NCBI GenBank assembly: GCA_946186505.1
Contig: CAMHNI010000031.1
Coordinates: 1-41,573 of the forward strand
Source of the DNA: an uncultured Prevotellaceae bacterium
GTDB taxonomy: Bacteria; Bacteroidota; Bacteroidia; Bacteroidales; Bacteroidaceae
DNA length: 41,573 nt
Reading direction: 5' to 3'
Below, in pieces: positions 32,572 through 40,965 of the stretch. Below the pieces are notes generated by a model. That model was not told where the DNA came from, did no database searches, and saw only the letters and a program-made list of their open reading frames with translations. Positions within the stretch are counted from its first letter, which is position 1. Each line of letters opens with the position of its first letter. The translations under genes were made by a program, and so were the position numbers.

Positions 32572-34362
32572 ATGGTAAAGTCCGTTAACGACAGGCTGTC
32601 AGACCTCCGCGAGGTGATGCGCCGCGAGCATCTCGCCGCGTTTATCTTTCCCAGCACCGACCCCCATCAGGGGGAATATATTCCCGACCACTGGAAAGGC
32701 CGTGAGTTCATCTCGGGCTTCAACGGTTCGGCGGGTACGGCTGTAATTACACTCAGCAGTGCTGCCCTGTGGACGGACTCGCGTTATTTCATCGCCGCCG
32801 AAGAGCAGTTGAAGGGTACGGAGTTCCAGCTGATGAAGCTGAAGATAGAAGGCACGCCGACCATTCCACAGTGGATTAACAGCCAACTTTCAAACGCCGG
32901 CTCCCAGTTTACAGAAGTAGGTATTGACGGCTGGTGCAGTTCGGCCAATAGCGTCAAGGAGCTGATTGCCGACCTGCGCCGTGAGGGCGGTCTGACGTTG
33001 CGCACCAACCTGGACCCGCTGAAGCTCATCTGGCGCAACCGTCCGGCCATTCCCGAGAACCCATTGGAAATCTACCCGCTGGAATATGCCGGCGAGACGA
33101 CCCACGACAAGATTGCCCGCATCCGCAAGGCTCTTCGCGAGAAGCATGCCGACGGCATGCTGATGTCGGCACTCGACGATATCGCCTGGACGCTGAACCT
33201 GCGCGGCACCGATGTCCACTGCAACCCGGTTTTCGTTTCCTACTTGCTGATTTCTTCGAAGGACGCCACCTTATATATAAATAAGATAAAGCTGACACCC
33301 GAGGTTTCAGCCTACCTGCAGGCCGAAGGGATTAAGGTGGACAGCTACGAGAATGTCGTGAAGGGGCTGAAAGACTATTTCGAGTACAACATCCTGCTAG
33401 ATCCCGACGAGGTGAACTACACGTTGTACAAAACCGTCACACGCGAGATTGTCGAAGCAGAGTCGCCTGTAAAACGGATGAAAACCATCAAGAACACCAC
33501 CGAAATAGCGGGTTTTAGGAATGCGATGCTGAAAGACGGCATCGCACTCGTGAAATTTCTAAAGTGGCTGATTCCTGCCGTAGAAGCCGGTAAACAGACA
33601 GAAATCTCCATCGACAAGAAACTGACATCGCTACGTGCTGAACAACCGCTTTACCGTGACATCTCGTTCGATACCATCGCCGGCTACGGAACACATGCAG
33701 CAATCGTCCACTATGAGGCAACGCCCGAAACCGATATTCCCCTGGAACCACACGGTTTGCTGCTGCTCGACAGTGGTGCCCAATACTTGGACGGAACAAC
33801 AGACATCACACGCACCATTGCCCTCGGTCCTCTTACCGATCAGGAGAAGCTTATTTACACATTGGTTCTGAAAGGACATATCCAAATAGAACTATGCAAG
33901 TTCCCCAGCGGAGCCAGCGGCACCCAGATAGACATCCTTGCCCGCAAAGACATGTGGCGCTACGGACTGAACTACCTGCACGGTACAGGGCACGGTGTAG
34001 GCACCTACCTGAATGTCCACGAGGGGCCTCACCAGTTCCGCATGGAGTGGAAGCCTGCTCCGTTAGTAGCCGGCATGACCATTACCGACGAACCAGGCAT
34101 ATACCTTGAAGGACGCTGCGGCGCACGTACGGAAAACACGCTGCTCATTGTACCCTACAAGGAGACAGAGTTCGGCCGTTTCCTCGGTTTCGAACCACTG
34201 ACGCTCTGTCCCATTGACAAGCGTCCCATCGTCCGTGAGATGATGACACAGGAAGAAACAGACTGGCTCGACCAGTACCACCAGATGGTATATGACCGCC
34301 TCGCTCCACACCTTGACGAAGGTGAATGTGAATGGTTGCGCTTGGCGACGGCTCCACTATAA
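32572..34362 (+). CDS. Aminopeptidase P family protein (Xaa-Pro aminopeptidase, M24B)
   Basis: A 596-residue cytoplasmic metallopeptidase that removes N-terminal residues preceding proline. Two creatinase-type N-terminal domains (RLSDLREVMRREHLAAFIFP, then GFNGSAGTAVITL) precede a pita-bread catalytic domain with the five metal ligands visible: the two aspartates in LLLDSGAQYLDGTTDITRT, His in GTGHGVG, Glu in TDEPGIY and Glu in RTENTLL. The length matches the three-domain eukaryotic-like aminopeptidase P class rather than short PepP. The frame is open 120 bases further upstream, inside the FadL-like gene, but MVKSVNDRLSDLR at 32572 is the natural start, 4 bases after the FadL stop. Confidence 0.94.
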   Translation: MVKSVNDRLSDLREVMRREHLAAFIFPSTDPHQGEYIPDHWKGREFISGFNGSAGTAVITLSSAALWTDSRYFIAAEEQLKGTEFQLMKLKIEGTPTIPQWINSQLSNAGSQFTEVGIDGWCSSANSVKELIADLRREGGLTLRTNLDPLKLIWRNRPAIPENPLEIYPLEYAGETTHDKIARIRKALREKHADGMLMSALDDIAWTLNLRGTDVHCNPVFVSYLLISSKDATLYINKIKLTPEVSAYLQAEGIKVDSYENVVKGLKDYFEYNILLDPDEVNYTLYKTVTREIVEAESPVKRMKTIKNTTEIAGFRNAMLKDGIALVKFLKWLIPAVEAGKQTEISIDKKLTSLRAEQPLYRDISFDTIAGYGTHAAIVHYEATPETDIPLEPHGLLLLDSGAQYLDGTTDITRTIALGPLTDQEKLIYTLVLKGHIQIELCKFPSGASGTQIDILARKDMWRYGLNYLHGTGHGVGTYLNVHEGPHQFRMEWKPAPLVAGMTITDEPGIYLEGRCGARTENTLLIVPYKETEFGRFLGFEPLTLCPIDKRPIVREMMTQEETDWLDQYHQMVYDRLAPHLDEGECEWLRLATAPL

Positions 34363-34388
34363 GGCATAATCCCCCACGAAGATAGGAT

Positions 34389-35291
34389 ATGTATATTTTT
34401 GATATAAAACGATACGCCATCAACGATGGGCCGGGAATCCGTACCACACTCTTTTTGAAAGGCTGCCCGCTACGATGTGTGTGGTGTCACAACCCTGAGG
34501 GCTGGACACCACGACCGCAGGTTCTCTACAAGAAGAGCAAGTGCATCGGTTGCCGGACGTGTGTAGAGGCATGTCCTCAGCATGCTCTGGAACTGTCGCC
34601 TGACGGTATCCGGATGGCTGAGAACTGCACCCTCTGCGGCATGTGTACCGAAGTGTGCCCCACCACCGCACTGGAGATGTGCGGCGGTGAGTACACCATG
34701 GAGGAACTGATGGAGGAGGTGGAGAAAGAGCGTACCATCATGGAGGACAGCGGCGGCGGAGTGACGCTCTGTGGCGGCGAACCGCTGATGCATCGAGACC
34801 ATACGTTGGAACTGCTTCGCGAACTGGGCAGACGAGGATTCCATCGCACGGTAGATACGACACTCTACGCCTCTCAGGAGACGGTGATGAAGGTGGCCGG
34901 CGAATGTGAACTGATGCTTGTAGATATCAAGTTGATGGACTCTGAGAAGCACCGCCGCTACACGGGAGTTCCCAACGAACAAATATTACAGAACATCTGC
35001 CATATAGCAGAGGCCGATAAGGACTTTTTCATCCGCATACCCCTCATCGAAGGCATCAATGCCGATGAAGAGAATATCGAGGCCACTGCCTGTTTCCTCG
35101 AAAAACTGCCTTGGCAGCGCAAGACAGTAAACCTGCTGCCCTATCACGACGTGGGCAAGGACAAGCACCGCCGCATGTGGAACACCTATAACCCAGAGTC
35201 CATCCCAATGGACACTCCGTCGGAAGAAACGCTGAAACGGTGTACAGCACAACTTGAAAGACACGGTCTTCAGGTCATCATCGGCGGTTAA
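34389..35291 (+). CDS. Glycyl-radical enzyme activating protein (radical SAM)
   Basis: A 300-residue radical SAM activase. The SAM cluster motif is C26-x3-C30-x2-C33 (GCPLRCVWCHNPEG), preceded by INDGPGIRTTLFLKG as in PflA-like activases. Two ferredoxin-like [4Fe-4S] motifs follow (CIGCRTCVEACP from residue 52, CTLCGMCTEVCP from about 80). This insertion is typical of activases for dehydratase- or decarboxylase-type glycyl radical enzymes rather than pyruvate formate-lyase itself. TLCGGEP matches the SAM-binding GGE motif. Its partner enzyme (about 800 residues with a C-terminal glycine loop) is not in the window, so the substrate is unknown. It lies 26 bp after the aminopeptidase gene and converges on priA with a 6-base gap. 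Confidence 0.92.
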   Translation: MYIFDIKRYAINDGPGIRTTLFLKGCPLRCVWCHNPEGWTPRPQVLYKKSKCIGCRTCVEACPQHALELSPDGIRMAENCTLCGMCTEVCPTTALEMCGGEYTMEELMEEVEKERTIMEDSGGGVTLCGGEPLMHRDHTLELLRELGRRGFHRTVDTTLYASQETVMKVAGECELMLVDIKLMDSEKHRRYTGVPNEQILQNICHIAEADKDFFIRIPLIEGINADEENIEATACFLEKLPWQRKTVNLLPYHDVGKDKHRRMWNTYNPESIPMDTPSEETLKRCTAQLERHGLQVIIGG

Positions 35292-35297
35292 CCCTAT

Positions 35298-37535
35298 TTA
35301 TAACGGATCAACATCGTAATAGACCTGCAGGGAGGCGTAGCGCTTGTCCTGCAGCATCTGTTGCTGGGCAAGCTTCAGGTAACGCCGCACCTCGGCCATG
35401 TTGAGCTGGGGTTCCAGTTTGAGCACAAGCTTACGGATGCAGAGCGCCTTTACGCGGGCTATACCTGGCTTATCTGGACCAAGGACACGGCCCCCGAACC
35501 ATTGGCGCAGGCGGAAGCCCAGCTCTTGGGCAGCTGTCTCTACGAGAGCATCACTACGATGCTTCAGATAAACATCGATAAGCCGATAGTAAGGCGGGTA
35601 GCGGAACTCCTGCCGCTCGGCACAGAGTGACTGATAGAGCGCGGCGAAGTCATTATGGACGACCTGCCGGATGACTGGCAGATTCGGCTGGCGGGTCTGC
35701 AGGATGACAAGTCCCCGCCTGCCCTTACGACCGGCACGCCCGCTGACTTGCGACATCATCATAAAAGCATGCTCGTAGGCACGGAAGTCTGGGTAGTTTA
35801 GCATGGTGTCGGCATTGAGGATGCCTACAACGCTGACACGGTCGAAGTCGAGACCCTTTGAAATCATCTGCGTACCAATGAGCAGGTTGGTACGCCCGGC
35901 GGCAAAGTCACTGATGATACGGTCGTAGGCATGACGGGTACGGGTAGTGTCGAGGTCCATCCGGCTGATGCGAGCCTCGGGGAAAATGTCACGTACCTGG
36001 TCTTCTATCTTCTCCGTGCCATAGCCACGTGTCTGCAGTTCGGTACTGCCACAGGCAGGACACTCCACAGGCACCTGATAGACAGCTCCGCAATAGTGGC
36101 ATGTCAACTGGTTCAGCTGCCGGTGAAGGGTGAGTGACACATCGCAGTTCTGGCAGTGGGGCACCCATCCGCACGTCTTGCACTCAATCATCGGTGCATA
36201 GCCCCGACGGTTCTGGAAGAGGATGGCCTGTTCGCCGCGTTCGAGGGCTTCACGGACACGGGTCAGGAGCAAAGGCGAGAAAGGGCCGTTCATCATCTTG
36301 CGCCGGGCAAGGTCAGCTGTATCGACCACTTGTATCTCGGGCAGTTCGATGCCTTCATGGCGGCCGGTCAGCTCCACCAGTCCGTATTTCCCCGTCCTCG
36401 CATTATGATAGGACTCCATCGAGGGGGTGGCAGTCCCCAACAGGACTTTTGAGCCAAGCATGATGGCCACACTCCGGGCATGGTAGCGTGGCATAGGATC
36501 CTGCTGCTTGAAGCTGGTCTCGTGCTCCTCATCGATAATGACGAGACCGAGGTTCTGGAAAGGCAAGAAGACTGCACTGCGGGCTCCAAGGATAACATCG
36601 TAGGGATGGCCGGAGAGCTGTTTACGCCAGATTTCCACGCGTTCAGCATCTGAGTATTTGGAATGGTAAATACCTAATCGGTCACCGAAGACACGGTGCA
36701 GACGTTCCATCATCTGGACGGTCAGAGCAATCTCCGGCAACAAATAGAGCACCTGACGGTGCTGGTCTATCTCGCGCTGAATAAGGTGAATATATATCTC
36801 CGTTTTACCCGAAGAAGTAACGCCATGAAGCAATGTTACATTCTTCTTCAGCAATGAAAATAGTATCTCGTTGTAGGCTTTCTCCTGTATGGGCGACAGT
36901 TTCTTGATATTTTCCGGATGAGGTTCACCACCATGATTCAGGCGCCCCACCTCCACCTCATAGGTCTCAAGTATTCCGCGTTTGATGAGCAATCCTATGG
37001 TTTGCAGCGTATGTCCCTCGTTAAGCAATTCGTCACGGGTCAGTTCACCGCCCATCCCATGATCCCAGCCAGAGAGAGCAAGATAGTCAGTGAAGGCTTT
37101 CAGCTGCTTTGTCGCACGCTGTAACATATTAAGCGCAACATGGAGTGCCGTCTCGTTCCTATAAGGTTCCGTCAGTCGGATATAGGTCTCTGTCTTCGGA
37201 CGGTAACCGTCCTCAGCCTTCAGTCCTGCGGGTAAAGCTGCCTTATAGACCTCGCCGACAGGAGACATATAGTAGTCAGCTATCCACTGCCACAACTTCA
37301 ACTGCTGGGGCAACAAGATGGGCTGGGTGTCCATGGGCTGCAGGATGTCCTTAACCTCGTAGCCCTCAGGTTGGCGGTCATGCGAATTGGCAACGATACC
37401 CACATACTGCTTGTTACGCCCGAAAGGCACGAGCACACGGATGCCTATCTTCACCTGTTGCTGCCACTGCTGGGGTATGGAATAGGTAAAGGTGCCGTCG
37501 AGCGGCAACGGGAGGATGACATCGGCGAAGTTCAA
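35298..37535 (-). CDS. priA: Primosomal protein N' (PriA helicase)
   Basis: A 745-residue replication-restart helicase. The N-terminal 3'-DNA-binding domain (FADVILPLPLDGTFTYSIP) is followed by the superfamily 2 core: Walker A GVTSSGKTEIY near residue 234, DEEHE near 332, GTATPSMES, and later motifs GTQMISKGLDFDRV and QVSGRAGR. The zinc-binding insert with eight cysteines (CKTCGWVPHCQNC to CHYCGAVYQVPVECPAC) lies around 448-500. It reloads the replisome at stalled forks. It is the last gene of the minus-strand run after the gld genes; the preceding gene stops 6 bases before its ATG. Confidence 0.96.
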   Translation of the reverse strand: MNFADVILPLPLDGTFTYSIPQQWQQQVKIGIRVLVPFGRNKQYVGIVANSHDRQPEGYEVKDILQPMDTQPILLPQQLKLWQWIADYYMSPVGEVYKAALPAGLKAEDGYRPKTETYIRLTEPYRNETALHVALNMLQRATKQLKAFTDYLALSGWDHGMGGELTRDELLNEGHTLQTIGLLIKRGILETYEVEVGRLNHGGEPHPENIKKLSPIQEKAYNEILFSLLKKNVTLLHGVTSSGKTEIYIHLIQREIDQHRQVLYLLPEIALTVQMMERLHRVFGDRLGIYHSKYSDAERVEIWRKQLSGHPYDVILGARSAVFLPFQNLGLVIIDEEHETSFKQQDPMPRYHARSVAIMLGSKVLLGTATPSMESYHNARTGKYGLVELTGRHEGIELPEIQVVDTADLARRKMMNGPFSPLLLTRVREALERGEQAILFQNRRGYAPMIECKTCGWVPHCQNCDVSLTLHRQLNQLTCHYCGAVYQVPVECPACGSTELQTRGYGTEKIEDQVRDIFPEARISRMDLDTTRTRHAYDRIISDFAAGRTNLLIGTQMISKGLDFDRVSVVGILNADTMLNYPDFRAYEHAFMMMSQVSGRAGRKGRRGLVILQTRQPNLPVIRQVVHNDFAALYQSLCAERQEFRYPPYYRLIDVYLKHRSDALVETAAQELGFRLRQWFGGRVLGPDKPGIARVKALCIRKLVLKLEPQLNMAEVRRYLKLAQQQMLQDKRYASLQVYYDVDPL

Positions 37536-37541
37536 GGCTGT

Positions 37542-38168
37542 TCAGAAATAATAAGACACGGCGACATGCCATGCGTTGGTTTTCGACTTGGCACGCTCCC
37601 AGGTGGTGTTCCTCAGTTCCGACCCCAGTCTGTCCCATGTGAAGTCAGCCGTCTTCCCCGCCGGTATGTTATAGTACACGCCAGCCTCCAAATGGCCACC
37701 AATAGTGACCCCCATTCCCAGGTTGAAACTGATCATCGTGTTCTGCAGCGAGTACTGGTTGTTGTTATTGTCCTTGTCCTTCCAATAGAAGATGTCGTCG
37801 CCGATATTGAAACTGAACTGCGGTCCGATGCTGGCAAAGATGCCAACCACATCACCTACTCCGACACCATAACGGGCATTGACAGGCAGCAACAGGCTCT
37901 TCTGTCCCATCGTCTCGCCCGCTACCTTCAGGTCACGCTTGCTATAGAGCAGTGCCACATCAAGGTCCATTCCCGTCAGCGGCAGGTCTATCCGCAGGGT
38001 GGGTCCCACATAGAACCCGGCACGGTTGGACTCCCTCAACGCATTGGTATTGAAGTTCATCTCGGTCAGTTCAAAACCGCCCCTGAAGCCAAAGCCAACC
38101 AAATTCTCCGACCATAGCGGCACGGTCAACACGACCGATAGCAAAAGAACAAACAGCCTCCTTCTCAT
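37542..38168 (-). CDS. Outer-membrane beta-barrel protein (PorT-like)
   Basis: A 208-residue predicted small beta-barrel. The signal peptide (MRRRLFVLLLSVVLTVPLWS) is followed by GFGFRGGFELTEM, alternating hydrophobic strands (AGFYVGPTLRIDLPL, LDVALLYSKRDL) and a C-terminal aromatic end (WHVAVSYYF), as in outer-membrane barrels of the porin-like/PorT type. It lies 20 bases after gldN and 6 before priA in the same direction, so it may belong to the type IX secretion operon. The sequence alone does not prove it is PorT; other small barrels look similar. Confidence 0.75.
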   Translation of the reverse strand: MRRRLFVLLLSVVLTVPLWSENLVGFGFRGGFELTEMNFNTNALRESNRAGFYVGPTLRIDLPLTGMDLDVALLYSKRDLKVAGETMGQKSLLLPVNARYGVGVGDVVGIFASIGPQFSFNIGDDIFYWKDKDNNNNQYSLQNTMISFNLGMGVTIGGHLEAGVYYNIPAGKTADFTWDRLGSELRNTTWERAKSKTNAWHVAVSYYF

Positions 38169-38188
38169 TTTCCTTGCACCTTAGCTCA

Positions 38189-39292
38189 TCAATGTCTCTG
38201 ACGACGCACCGACACACGGGCTGCAGCCGGACTGCTGGACGATGCCGATGATGACGACTTCGTGCGGCGGCTGGCCTTTTCGGTCTTGGTCTTCGCACGG
38301 CGCTCCTTCTTGGTCTTCGTCTTCACGTCAGCCTTGGCATCAGCCACAGAGTCGAGCGAGTCACGCTTCTGTTTGTCACCGAAGATATTATTCTTGAAGG
38401 CTTCCAGCTCGGCCTCGATGCGCTTCTGTTCATCCGATAGTTTGGTAGAGTCACCGCCTGAGAGTTGGGCCAGCGTCTTGCCCAGCATGTTGTTGGTCTT
38501 ATAGATCTTGCCCTTATACTTATTCAGCGTGAAGTAGTCATCCATCGACATGACAGCGGCATTGTTCACATTAGAGGTCATGATAGTCTGGCGGCTCAGG
38601 AACGGTTCCAGGTCACTGTACTTAATCCAGAACAGCGGGTACTGGGCAGCCTCACCGCCGAAATCATCCTCACGCAACATGACAGGACAGAGGGCCAGCA
38701 CCTTGATATGGAACGTGGAGTTGGCCTGGTCATAGTAGGCACTCTCCTTGAGGAAGTACTTCAGCACCTCCTGCGAGGGGATGTCGCTGTTGTCAACCTT
38801 CAATTTGCCGTCCTGCTCCTCGTAGAAGATATGGAAATTGTCGAGCACGGTCTTCAACTTCACCTTGGCGGCATCCGAGAAATCATCATTGCCGTCATTG
38901 GCCACCGAGTACTCATAGACGGGAATGTATCCGTTCTGTACAAGTTTGAAAATATAGGTAAACAGGTTCATCTGCTTGCCCTGAGGCTGCACAGGATAGT
39001 ACAGACCGGCGTTGGCATCGTCATTGAGGTCCAGTTCGCGGTAGATGTCGCGGCGCCACACCACGTCCTCCGGCATGTCCAAGGCTACGGGGTAGCTGAT
39101 CTGCATACGGCGTGTCATGCCCTGCTGGGTCTGCGTGCCCTGTTTTTTTTGCTGCTGGGCCTGCTGCGTCTGCTGCACGCGGCTCTTCTTCGGCTGTGCC
39201 TGCGCTTCGCTAAAGAATAATGAACAGTGAATAAAGAATAATGCCAAGAGCACTATCCATCGTTCGTTCAATTTCAGCTTATCTGTTCTCAT
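38189..39292 (-). CDS. gldN: Type IX secretion/gliding protein GldN
   Basis: A 367-residue periplasmic protein, GldN/PorN family, which with GldK forms the ring of the type IX secretion system. A signal peptide (core IVLLALFFIHCSLFF, cleavage near AQA) is followed by a Gln-rich linker and the conserved region: VVWRRDIYRELDLNDDANA, LYYPVQ, NLFTYIFKLVQNGYIPVYEY, LREDDFGGEAAQYPLFWIKY and MSMDDYF. The C-terminus is unusual: after FKNNIFGDKQKRD comes a basic, low-complexity tail (Lys/Arg/Thr then a Ser run) that I would not expect in most GldN proteins. It lies directly downstream of gldM. The signal-peptide core is coded by an AT-rich stretch with a 12-base direct repeat (39211-39222 and 39232-39243). 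Confidence 0.93.
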   Translation of the reverse strand: MRTDKLKLNERWIVLLALFFIHCSLFFSEAQAQPKKSRVQQTQQAQQQKKQGTQTQQGMTRRMQISYPVALDMPEDVVWRRDIYRELDLNDDANAGLYYPVQPQGKQMNLFTYIFKLVQNGYIPVYEYSVANDGNDDFSDAAKVKLKTVLDNFHIFYEEQDGKLKVDNSDIPSQEVLKYFLKESAYYDQANSTFHIKVLALCPVMLREDDFGGEAAQYPLFWIKYSDLEPFLSRQTIMTSNVNNAAVMSMDDYFTLNKYKGKIYKTNNMLGKTLAQLSGGDSTKLSDEQKRIEAELEAFKNNIFGDKQKRDSLDSVADAKADVKTKTKKERRAKTKTEKASRRTKSSSSASSSSPAAARVSVRRQRH

Positions 39293-39342
39293 ATCTCTTT
39301 TCTCCTTTATTAATTGTAACTTATTCTTTAGGGGGAAGCCCG

Positions 39343-40911
39343 TTATTTCACAATGATTTCCATTGGATTCTGCAATGTTCGCTGTATGCCGTCGGGACCG
39401 ATAGCGACAACACGCGAGATGTAGAAACGGCGGTTACGGTTCAGCTTGCGGAAGGTATCCTTCTGACGCTCCGAAAACTGTGCGCCGTTGCTGGCCATCG
39501 GAACGGCGTTACCCATGTTGTCGAAGAACACCGTCTCGAACGACACGACCTTGAACGTAATATCGAGGATGCCGTCATCGATGGCGGCACCGATGCCGTC
39601 AATGCCCATCAGGCTGCCCTTGGCCAGCCCGCCGCCCTTGAAGCGGTTGGGATTGCCCTGCTCGTCCTTCATGGCAATGAAGGGTGTCGGGTCGGGCAGC
39701 TTGCGTACACGGAAGGTGAACTGTCCCATCTGCTGCGGACGGCCGGTATTGGTCGAGGTGACGGTGATGGTGACGTTCTCGCCCACCTTCGACGGTCGGG
39801 CGATGTACTTGCCGGGGCCAGTGGGTTGCAGTGTGCCGCCACCGCTCATCGATGCCTGGATTTTGTTCAGAGGCACCCCTGGCACGGATACGCTGATGGG
39901 GTTCGAGTAACCGGCGTAGAGCATGTTCATCAGGTCGGCGCTGACCGTTGCCGACGGATCGACGACAGTATATTTCTGCGAGAAGTCACGGCGTATCTTG
40001 TCGCCGTTGCCGTTCACTGTCTCAATATATCCAGCCAGCGTAAAGTCTCCCGTTGAGCCGCAGACACGCTCATAGACATTATCACGCAGCGTCACTTTCT
40101 GGTTACCGATATAGATTTCCGGCACCTGCGTGGTATCGACGGCAGCCATCACAATCTTGGCAGAGAACTTGTCGCCACGTACGATGGTCTGCGAATTGGG
40201 TATCACAAATGCCTCCAACAGGTTCACGCGAATGTCCTTCACGTCGATGTTCTGAACCAGTGTGTGGAGCACCTCCTTCTCGGCGTTGCGTACGTCACCC
40301 TGCAGTTTCGACAAGATGGTGACGGCAGCAATGGCCGGCATGGACTCAAACTGCGTCTCCTGCCAGTTTTTGCCCAACGTGCGTTTCTTGGCCGATACGG
40401 CAGTGGTCAGGTCGTTGGCTATATTACGCTGCTTCGCCGTATCGGGAATCATTTTCAGGATGCGCTCGCGATAGGAGTCGATAGCTTTTTTCAGAGCCTC
40501 GCCGCGACCGCGTCCTGGTGCCAGCATAACCTGATTGGAAGCCTCAAGGTCTTCTTGATTCTCCAGATTGTCGGGGTTGCCGTCCTGACCGTCGGCCTCG
40601 TAGGCAATGGCCTGTTTCAGTTCGGCGGCAAAGTTGTAGAGCGAGTCACTCATCTGACGCACCTGTTGTGCTTTCTCATACCATTCGCGCACTTTCTGGG
40701 GGTTGGCCTTCATCTGCTGTTCGAAAGCTTCGTAGATGGCCTGATTATCCTTGATGGCGTTGTCGGTCGTTCGGCCTATGCTCTCGCCCACGATGGCAAA
40801 GCCGTTGAGCACCTCGTTCGAGACGTTCAGCGCAAGCATGGCCATCAAGACGACGTACATCAGGTTGATCATCTTCTGGCGCGGGGAGACCGGTCTTTTC
40901 TTTATTGCCAT
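39343..40911 (-). CDS. gldM: Type IX secretion/gliding motor protein GldM
   Basis: A 522-residue protein with one N-terminal membrane helix and a long periplasmic part, GldM/PorM family. With GldL it forms the proton-driven motor that powers type IX secretion. The N-terminus SPRQKMINLMYVVLMAMLAL carries the single helix typical of GldM and continues NVSNEVLNGF. The middle is a helical domain (about 50-220), followed by beta-rich domains including VVDPSATVSADLMNMLYAGY, SVSVPGVP and GVVSFET-type strands, and it ends RTLQNPMEIIVK. It lies 54 bases after the gldL stop and 50 before gldN. Confidence 0.96.
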   Translation of the reverse strand: MAIKKRPVSPRQKMINLMYVVLMAMLALNVSNEVLNGFAIVGESIGRTTDNAIKDNQAIYEAFEQQMKANPQKVREWYEKAQQVRQMSDSLYNFAAELKQAIAYEADGQDGNPDNLENQEDLEASNQVMLAPGRGRGEALKKAIDSYRERILKMIPDTAKQRNIANDLTTAVSAKKRTLGKNWQETQFESMPAIAAVTILSKLQGDVRNAEKEVLHTLVQNIDVKDIRVNLLEAFVIPNSQTIVRGDKFSAKIVMAAVDTTQVPEIYIGNQKVTLRDNVYERVCGSTGDFTLAGYIETVNGNGDKIRRDFSQKYTVVDPSATVSADLMNMLYAGYSNPISVSVPGVPLNKIQASMSGGGTLQPTGPGKYIARPSKVGENVTITVTSTNTGRPQQMGQFTFRVRKLPDPTPFIAMKDEQGNPNRFKGGGLAKGSLMGIDGIGAAIDDGILDITFKVVSFETVFFDNMGNAVPMASNGAQFSERQKDTFRKLNRNRRFYISRVVAIGPDGIQRTLQNPMEIIVK

Positions 40912-40965
40912 AGTTTTCTGATGGGTCTTATGGGACTAATGGGACTAATGGAGCCACTAGGGGGC
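40912..40965. repeat. Short repeats between gldL and gldM
   Basis: The 54-base gap contains tandem near-copies of a nine-base word (ATGGGACTA, ATGGGACTA, ATGGAGCCA) and a repeated GGGG/CCACT motif. It looks like slippage-generated filler. On the minus strand it forms the gldM upstream region. Confidence 0.55.
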
